From JAQGMJ01 sp036271855 (GTDB lineage: Bacteria > Pseudomonadota > Gammaproteobacteria > Burkholderiales > JAEUOS01), in assembly GCA_036271855.1 (NCBI GenBank), contig DATAZV010000296.1, forward strand, positions 1 to 26,184: 26,184 bases of DNA, in the 5' to 3' direction. Both the position numbers and the translations under genes were made by a program. Positions 21,045 through 26,184 of the stretch are shown here, piece by piece; position 1 is the stretch's first letter; each line of letters begins with the position of its first letter. The notes beneath the pieces were generated by a model that worked only from the letters and a program-made list of their open reading frames with translations, was not told the DNA's origin and ran no database searches.

Positions 21045-23507
21045 TTATCCGGCAGCGGCCGGACCGGGCGAGGGCGCGGAAGGCGGCGCGGCGCGGCGGC
21101 CCTCTTGCCATCGGCCGAACATTTCGGCGTAGGCATGCTCGAGCCCGCGCGCCAGGCCGGCGACGTCGCATAGAGCGCTTTGCGCCATTTGCCCGCGCGC
21201 GGCGGGACGCAGCGCCGCTCGGCCGCCGGCGTCTCGCGCCAGGGCGACTACCTTGGCAAGGTAGTCCGCTTCGTCCGAGGCAATCCATTCCGCATGCCCC
21301 GCCGCCGTCAGCAAGGACGCCGCGGCGCGCGAAGCCATCCGCCCTCCCGCCAGGGTAACGACCGGCACCGCCATCCAGATAGCGTCGCAGGTCGTCGTGG
21401 CGCCCGCCATCCCGCCGATCGGATCGAGCGCGATGTCCAGCCGGTTGTAGCAGGCCATGTGGCTTGCCCAGTCCGGCGTGGTGCTGCCGTCGAGCAGTTC
21501 GATGCGTTCAGGTGCAACGCCGGCCTCCTGCATGCACCTGAGGATGCGTTCACGGTTTTCCGCCTGCGCCAGCTCCTTGGTCTTGAGCAACAGGCGTCCC
21601 TGGGGCAGTGCGCACAGGATGCGCGCCCACAGGGCGAGGGTCTGCGGCGAGAGCTTGCGCAGGCTGTTGAAGCTGCCCAGCCGGAGCGTGCCGTCTTCCG
21701 CGGGCCGCCAGTCGACTGCCGGCGCGTCCGCCTTGCCGTCGTAGCACATCCAGACGCGCGGCAGGCGCCAAAGATGCTCGCTGAAATCGGCGTCGGCCGC
21801 CTTGGGCGTGACGACGGCGTCGCCGATCCAGTAATCCATCTCGGTCAGGCCGGTGCTGGCGAAGTAGCCGATGTAGTGGGCCTGTACCGGCGCGGCGCGG
21901 CGCGCGAACACCCCCAGCCGGGCGTGGGCGGTGTGGCCGGAGAGATCGATCAGTACGTCGACGCCATCGGCTTCGATGCGCTCGCGCGCGGCTGCGTCGG
22001 AAAGCCCGGCGAGCGAGGTCCAGCGCTCGACCAGGGCGCGCAGGCGGGCGGTCACCTCATCTTCCAGGTCATGGGTGTAGTAGGCGCAAATCTCGACGCG
22101 GCTGCGGTCGTGCGCGGCGAACAGGCGCTCGATGAAATAGCTCACCGCGTGCTGGCAGAAATCCCCCGAGACGTAGCCCACGCGCAGGCGCCGGCCGGCG
22201 GCGGGGCCGTTGTGGAAAATGCGGGTGGACGCGGCCCGGCGCTCGGCCTGCGTCAGCGCGCGCCGTTCCCATCCACGCGCGGCGTCAAGGTATTCGCCCG
22301 CGCCGCCCAGCTCGTTGTAGGCGAGCACGAACAGGCGGTTGCTGTCGGCCAGAGCGAAATCCGGCTTGAGCGCCAGCGCCTGTTCATAATGCCGGAGAGC
22401 CTCGCGCGGCCGGCCGAGCAACTGGCTGGCGTTGCCGCAGACGACTTGGCTGTCGGCGAAGTCGGGGCGCAGGGCCAGGGCGCGGAGGGACCAGTCGAGC
22501 GCCTCCTCGGGCCGGCCCAGTTCCAGCAAGGTGGCGCCGAGATTGCCGCGGGCCTGTGCATGGTCCTGCTGTATCTCCAGCGCCTGCCGGTAGTGCAGCG
22601 CAGCCGCCTCGGGGCGCCCGCGCCTGCCTTCGGCGATGCCCCAGTTGCAATGTGCGTCGGCGAAGCCGGGGCGAAGTGCCAAGGCCTGCTGGTAGCAGGC
22701 GCAAGCCTCATCGAGCCCGGCGGGGTCCGGCAAGGTTTCGGCCAGATCGCAATGGGCGTCGCCGCAGGCGAGCCACGCCTGCGCGTAATCCGGCCTCAGG
22801 CGCAACGCTTCCTGCTGCGCCTGCAAGGCCTCCCGGGGCCGCTCGAGGCCGGCGAGCGCAAGGCCCCAATTGTGGTGGGCCTCGGCGCTTTGCGGATGCC
22901 GGCCCAGCGCCTGTTGGCCGGCCGCGAGCGCTTCTTCGAAGCGCTTCTGCCGGATCAGCACGCTGGCCTGGTTGATCCTGGCCTCGAAAAAAGCGGGGGC
23001 GCGGTCGATCGCCTGCCGATAGCAATCAGCCGCCTCGTCCAGACGGCCGAGTTCCTGCAGGACCACGCCCATGTTGTACCACGGGTCGGCCCCGGCCGGC
23101 TCGAGTTCGGCGACCCGGCGGAAGGCCGCGAGCGCCTCTTCGGGGCGATTCAGGCGAACCAGGACGCCGCCGCGGTTGTTATGCGCACCTGCGTAAGCCG
23201 GCGCCAGCTCGATGGCGCGGTTGAAACAGCCCAGCGCCTCTTCGAGCTGCCCGAGGGCGAGCCGTGCGTTGCCGAGGTTGTTGTGCGCCATCGGCGCGTC
23301 GGGCCTGGCGCGAACCGCGCGGGCGAGCAGATCAAGCGCCTGCGCGGTCCGCCCGGTCTGCCGGCAGGCAACGCCTAGGTAATGCAGCGCATCCGGATGC
23401 TCGGGCGCATTGCGCAGCACCTGCTCGTAGATCGCCATCGCCTCCGCCACCCTGCCCTGCTGGTGCAATAGCAGGCCCTGCTGCACGGCCGCGTTCAGCG
23501 TATCCAT
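21045..23507 (-). CDS. TPR O-linked N-acetylglucosamine transferase, SPINDLY-type
   Basis: This 820-residue protein belongs to the bacterial OGT/SPINDLY family, which transfers a sugar from a nucleotide sugar to Ser/Thr of proteins. Residues about 1-400 hold roughly eleven TPR units (AMAIYEQVLRNAPEHPDALH, GCFNRAIELAPAYAGAHNN, ALRHYEQALALKPDFALA) that would select the target. The catalytic GT41 half begins near residue 440: LRVGYVSGDFCQHAVSYF with His453 at the OGT base position. DVLIDLSGHTAHARLGVF follows, then SFNSLRKLSP with Lys618, equivalent to the diphosphate-binding lysine of human OGT. GATTTCDAIWMAVPVVTLAG and MASRAAASLLTAAG complete it. The tail is Ala/Pro-rich. pilU lies 67 nt upstream on the same strand. 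The sugar donor (GlcNAc, fucose or other) is undetermined. Confidence 0.92.
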   Translation of the reverse strand: MDTLNAAVQQGLLLHQQGRVAEAMAIYEQVLRNAPEHPDALHYLGVACRQTGRTAQALDLLARAVRARPDAPMAHNNLGNARLALGQLEEALGCFNRAIELAPAYAGAHNNRGGVLVRLNRPEEALAAFRRVAELEPAGADPWYNMGVVLQELGRLDEAADCYRQAIDRAPAFFEARINQASVLIRQKRFEEALAAGQQALGRHPQSAEAHHNWGLALAGLERPREALQAQQEALRLRPDYAQAWLACGDAHCDLAETLPDPAGLDEACACYQQALALRPGFADAHCNWGIAEGRRGRPEAAALHYRQALEIQQDHAQARGNLGATLLELGRPEEALDWSLRALALRPDFADSQVVCGNASQLLGRPREALRHYEQALALKPDFALADSNRLFVLAYNELGGAGEYLDAARGWERRALTQAERRAASTRIFHNGPAAGRRLRVGYVSGDFCQHAVSYFIERLFAAHDRSRVEICAYYTHDLEDEVTARLRALVERWTSLAGLSDAAARERIEADGVDVLIDLSGHTAHARLGVFARRAAPVQAHYIGYFASTGLTEMDYWIGDAVVTPKAADADFSEHLWRLPRVWMCYDGKADAPAVDWRPAEDGTLRLGSFNSLRKLSPQTLALWARILCALPQGRLLLKTKELAQAENRERILRCMQEAGVAPERIELLDGSTTPDWASHMACYNRLDIALDPIGGMAGATTTCDAIWMAVPVVTLAGGRMASRAAASLLTAAGHAEWIASDEADYLAKVVALARDAGGRAALRPAARGQMAQSALCDVAGLARGLEHAYAEMFGRWQEGRRAAPPSAPSPGPAAAG

Positions 23508-23574
23508 GCCACCCCGGGCGACCCGCCGCCGGCAAGACCGCGCCAGTGCTGCGGCGTACGCCGCGCCCCCGCCA

Positions 23575-24750
23575 TCAGGTCTTCTTGTTCAGCCCCAGCT
23601 TGCGCGTGACGTCCTCGTCCAGCGACAAGCCTGCGGCGCCCTTGAATTCGTCCATGCCGCCGGCGGATTTGGATTCCAGCTTGAAGCGCACGCGGATGTC
23701 GTTGATCGAGTCGGCGTTGCGCACCGCCTCTTCGCGGCTGATGACGCCTTGCTCGGCGAGGTCGAACAGGGCCATGTCGAAAGTGCGGCAGCCGTTTTCC
23801 TTGCTCTTGACCATCGCCTCCTTGAGCTCGTTGACCTCGCCCTTGTAGATCAGGTCGGCGATCAGCGGCGTGTTCTGCATGATCTCGACGGCGGCGGCGC
23901 GGCCGCGGCCGTCGATCTTGCGGATCAGGCGCTGCGAGATGATGGCGCGCATGTTGAGCGACAGGTCCATCAGCACCTGGGCGCGCTTTTCCGAGCCGAA
24001 GAAATTGAGGATGCGGTCGATCGCCTGGTTCGAGTTGTTGGCGTGCAGGGTGGCCAGGCACAGGTGGCCGGTTTCGGCGAAGGCGATGGCGTGCTCCATC
24101 ACCTCGCGCTCGCGGATTTCACCGATGAAAATCACGTCCGGCGCCTGGCGCAGGGTGTTTTTCAGGGCGTTTTCCCAGGTCAGGGTGTCGCGGCCGATTT
24201 CACGCTGCGAGATCAGGCTGGAGAGGTTCGGGTGCACGTATTCGACCGGGTCTTCGATGGTGACGATGTGGTCGTTGGCGTTCTGGTTGCGGTGGTTGAT
24301 CATCGCCGCCAGCGAGGTGCTCTTGCCCGAGCCGGTGCCGCCGACCATCAGGATCAGCCCGCGCCTGGCCATGACGATATCCCTGAGCTCGGGCGGCAGC
24401 GCCATGTCCTCGATGGTCGGGATCTTGCTGGCGATGGTGCGGCAGACCATGCTCACATGATCCTGCTGCCAGAACACGTTGACGCGAAAGCGGCCGATGC
24501 CTTCCGGGCTGATGGCGAAATTGCACTCGCGCTCGGCCTCGAATTCACGGCGCTGTTTGTCGTTCATCAGCGCGTAGGCGAACAGCTTGGTGTGCTCGGC
24601 GGCCAGTTTCTGGTTGGCCACCGGGGTGATCTTGCCGTCGATCTTGATCGACGGCGGGAAGTCCGGCGCGATGAACAGGTCCGAACCCTTCTTGGCCACC
24701 ATCAGGCCGAGCAAATCCTGTACATATTTGTTTGCTTGCAAGTCGTCCAC
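23575..24750 (-). CDS. pilU: Twitching-motility ATPase PilU
   Basis: This 391-residue cytoplasmic hexameric ATPase helps PilT retract type IV pili. The N-terminal domain contains LMVAKKGSDLFIAPDFPPSIK. Walker A is GGTGSGKST (Lys143), the Asp box lies in VTIEDPVEYVH, Walker B is PDVIFIGEIRE and the His box is TGHLCLATLHANN. The phrases ERECNFAISPEGIGRFRVN and AETGHLCLATLHANNSNQAIDRILNFF place it with PilU rather than PilT, as does the acidic C-terminal extension past 345 residues. I chose GTG 24750 because AGGGGAG lies just upstream and a promoter -10 lies behind it; the longer ORF would run into that promoter. No pilT is in the window. Confidence 0.93.
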   Translation of the reverse strand: MDDLQANKYVQDLLGLMVAKKGSDLFIAPDFPPSIKIDGKITPVANQKLAAEHTKLFAYALMNDKQRREFEAERECNFAISPEGIGRFRVNVFWQQDHVSMVCRTIASKIPTIEDMALPPELRDIVMARRGLILMVGGTGSGKSTSLAAMINHRNQNANDHIVTIEDPVEYVHPNLSSLISQREIGRDTLTWENALKNTLRQAPDVIFIGEIREREVMEHAIAFAETGHLCLATLHANNSNQAIDRILNFFGSEKRAQVLMDLSLNMRAIISQRLIRKIDGRGRAAAVEIMQNTPLIADLIYKGEVNELKEAMVKSKENGCRTFDMALFDLAEQGVISREEAVRNADSINDIRVRFKLESKSAGGMDEFKGAAGLSLDEDVTRKLGLNKKT

Positions 24751-24783
24751 GACGCACTCCCCTGGAAATGTGGTGTCGAATCG

Positions 24784-24810
24784 ATTATAGCCGCCGCGCG
24801 GACAAATCAA
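24784..24810 (-). promoter_or_regulatory. Promoter of pilU
   Basis: On the minus strand a perfect TATAAT (24789-24784) is preceded by TTGATT (24810-24805) with a short 15-nt spacer. The expected transcript start is about 27 nt before the GTG start of pilU. OGT may be read from here too, since no terminator is seen between the genes. Confidence 0.55.
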
Positions 24811-24852
24811 CAGGCCGGCCCGCAGCTTGCCGGCGGCCCGCGCAAGCGGATT

Positions 24853-25884
24853 TCAGGGCATGACCGGCTTGAAGGTGGAACCGGTCTCCTTTTCCGTCGG
24901 CGACGGCAGCCCGAGCGCGGTGCAGGCCCCCTGCACCACCGCCAGGGAGCTGGCGCCGTGGCCGCCCCGGTAGGCATAGATCAGGTCGTAGCGCGGATGC
25001 TGGAACAGGTGCTCGGGCGTTGCCGGCTCGGCAAACAGGTCACCGGCCAGATCCTGGCGCACGAAAAAGGCGTTGACGCCGGCCAGATTGCAGCCGACCA
25101 GCCGGTAGCCGCGCTTCTCGCCCAGGCGGGCCAGTGCCGTCAGGGAGGCGCCCATGCCATCCGACCCGGCCCACACATACTCGCGCGTGTACGCCATGCA
25201 CCAGTCCACCGGCGGGCGGAATTTGCCGTTGTACTCGATCGCCACCACGCGCGGATTGACGCAGGTGATCGCATCCCAGAAGTAATAGTCGTTGCCGTCG
25301 ACGTCGATCGACAACAGGTCGATCTCGGCGCCCAGGTTGGCCGCCGCGATCATGCCGTCGATGTTGTCGCGGTCGATAAAGGCATTGCGCACCTGCAGGA
25401 TGCCGCGCTCGATCAGGGGTGCGAAGCCCTGGCCGATCAGGGTGGTGTTGACGTCCGCGCCGTCGATCCACAGGCCGCGCCAGCCCTGCGCCAGCAGGTA
25501 GACCGTGTTGTTTTCCAGGCCGTCGCCGCAGCCGAACTCGACAAAGCTTTTGTGCCTGGTGCCGATACGCCGGAAAATCTCCGCCAGGATGCCGTCCTCG
25601 TCGTTTTGCGAATAGGCCTTCCAGCCGTGGCGCTCCAGGCGTTTCGGGTCGTCGTATTTCTTGTCCGCCAGCAGGTCCAGCTGCAATTGCTGCGCCATCA
25701 GCCAGAGTTGCGCGCCGCTGTGCTCAAAGGCCTTGCGGCGCAAAAACTCATCGCGCTCGCTCTCGACGGCGGGCGGCGGCACCACCGCCGCGGGCGCAGG
25801 CGCTGCGGCCGGCGCGATCCCGGCTGCGGCTGCGGTTGCCGCCGGCTTGCGTTGCAGGGCGCTCGATAGCAGGTTGCCTATCAC
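24853..25884 (-). CDS. SAM-dependent methyltransferase, FkbM-like
   Basis: This is a 343-residue protein. Residues about 12-45 form a low-complexity Ala/Pro linker (AATAAAAGIAPAAAPAPAAV). A class I methyltransferase fold runs from about residue 90, with SQNDEDGILAEIFRRIG just before the SAM motif FVEFGCGDG (Glu116-Gly122). LWIDGAD at the second strand and IDLLSIDVDGNDYYFWDAI with the acidic pair come next, then VAIEYNGKFRPP. This arrangement resembles FkbM-like O-methyltransferases that act on sugars or other hydroxyls. GTG 25884 is preferred because GGAG precedes it; the ORF extends 26 codons upstream past a -10 element. The Ala/Pro tail may tether the enzyme to a partner. pilU and OGT follow on the same strand. 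Confidence 0.82.
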   Translation of the reverse strand: MIGNLLSSALQRKPAATAAAAGIAPAAAPAPAAVVPPPAVESERDEFLRRKAFEHSGAQLWLMAQQLQLDLLADKKYDDPKRLERHGWKAYSQNDEDGILAEIFRRIGTRHKSFVEFGCGDGLENNTVYLLAQGWRGLWIDGADVNTTLIGQGFAPLIERGILQVRNAFIDRDNIDGMIAAANLGAEIDLLSIDVDGNDYYFWDAITCVNPRVVAIEYNGKFRPPVDWCMAYTREYVWAGSDGMGASLTALARLGEKRGYRLVGCNLAGVNAFFVRQDLAGDLFAEPATPEHLFQHPRYDLIYAYRGGHGASSLAVVQGACTALGLPSPTEKETGSTFKPVMP

Positions 25885-25922
25885 GTGTTCTCCGGAAATT
25901 TCGGTTCTCGACTGTTCCCGGG

Positions 25923-25928
25923 AGTATA
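25923..25928 (-). promoter_or_regulatory. Possible -10 of the methyltransferase gene
   Basis: TATACT on the minus strand lies 38 nt before the GTG start. No good -35 is seen in the GC-rich upstream sequence. Confidence 0.4.
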
Positions 25929-25963
25929 ACCGCGCCGCCCGCGAAGCCGCCCCCGCAAACACC

Positions 25964-25992
25964 TTGACAGGGACTTATTTGACATCTAAAGT
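25964..25992 (+). promoter_or_regulatory. Promoter of the MarR-type gene, near-leaderless
   Basis: A consensus -35 TTGACA (25964-25969), 17-nt spacer and -10 TAAAGT (25987-25992) put the transcript start about 2 nt before ATG 26001. A second TTGACA at 25979-25984 overlaps the spacer and may form part of an operator for self-regulation. Confidence 0.6.
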
Positions 25993-26000
25993 AATTTGCG

Positions 26001-26184
26001 ATGAAACAGGATTCCCCACCCAAATCCGCGGCGCGTGCCGACGGCCCCGCCGAAGCGGCGGCCGGAGAGACGCTGGACCACGAATCGCGCCTGCACGAGG
26101 GCGACCACGAGGCATTGCGCCTGTGGCTGCGCCTGCTCACCTGCACCAACCTGATCGAGGCGCAGATCCGCGCCGACCTGCGCG
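26001..26184 (+). CDS. MarR-family transcriptional regulator, N-terminal part (3' end outside window)
   Basis: The frame opens at ATG 26001 and runs off the window after 61 codons. A polar, Ala-rich leader of about 25 residues is followed by a helix, DHEALRLWLRLLTCTNLIEAQI. Its spacing of Trp, Leu and Ile, ahead of the R-A-D-L-R end, matches the first dimerisation helix of MarR regulators that act on aromatic catabolism genes. The DNA-binding domain lies outside the window, so the family call rests on this helix. No Shine-Dalgarno is present; the promoter ends 8 nt before the start. It is divergent from the methyltransferase gene. Confidence 0.65.
   Translation, partial: MKQDSPPKSAARADGPAEAAAGETLDHESRLHEGDHEALRLWLRLLTCTNLIEAQIRADLR

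Noticed and set aside
21180..23378. 732-codon frame antisense to the OGT gene
   Set aside because: Mirrors the TPR and GT41 coding sequence; composition is typical of antisense shadows.
23506..25869. 787-codon plus-strand frame across pilU and the methyltransferase
   Set aside because: It crosses two well-supported minus-strand genes and their promoter and shows no recognisable domain; a shadow frame.

Overview
This window is chromosomal DNA of about two-thirds G+C from a Gram-negative bacterium, most likely a betaproteobacterium (Burkholderiales, Rhodocyclales or a relative). The evidence is a Burkholderia/Neisseria-style trimeric porin, a Coq7 ubiquinone hydroxylase, PsiF-repeat proteins, a waaA-waaC-WaaE lipopolysaccharide core locus and a type IV pilus ATPase, PilU. 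Coding density is high and start codons are mixed (ATG, GTG, TTG). I see no tRNA, rRNA, CRISPR array, prophage or complete insertion sequence. The long overlapping ORFs antisense to the genes are codon-bias shadows.

Layout. 1-998: the end of a polytopic membrane protein and a GtrA-like protein. 1064-2754 (-): a YadG/YadH-type ABC exporter. 2861-3696 (-): two secreted PsiF-repeat proteins separated by a REP-like palindrome. 3907-6268 (-): a GMC flavoprotein oxidoreductase followed by a glutathione S-transferase. 6389-8184: small accessory genes, namely an orphan PilP-like protein, an unknown cytosolic protein, a small exported protein and an Lmo0937-family membrane peptide, with two strong hairpin terminators. 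8370-10839 (+): Pcm-type methyltransferase, rhodanese and TolC-family outer membrane protein. 10911-13179 (-): waaA and waaC (Kdo and heptose I addition). 13390-17576 (+): WaaE-like glucosyltransferase, rfbC, a TPR-2-oxoglutarate oxygenase fusion, and rfbD. 17590-19880 (-): coq7 and a large porin. 20311-20973 (+): a PKHD-type 2-oxoglutarate oxygenase. 21045-25884 (-): a TPR-SPINDLY-type O-GlcNAc transferase, pilU and a SAM methyltransferase. 26001-end (+): the start of a MarR-type regulator.

The main theme is the cell envelope and glycosylation: Kdo, heptose and glucose addition to the LPS core, part of the dTDP-rhamnose pathway, and a possible protein-modification neighbourhood. The most interesting candidate for an undescribed system is the group of modification enzymes between 14770 and 25884. 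It contains a TPR-fused iron/2-oxoglutarate oxygenase lodged inside the dTDP-rhamnose genes, a second free-standing oxygenase convergent with a TPR O-GlcNAc transferase, and a methyltransferase and PilU on the same strand upstream of the transferase. A shared role in decorating surface proteins such as pilins is an inference from proximity and enzyme class; the sequence does not demonstrate it.
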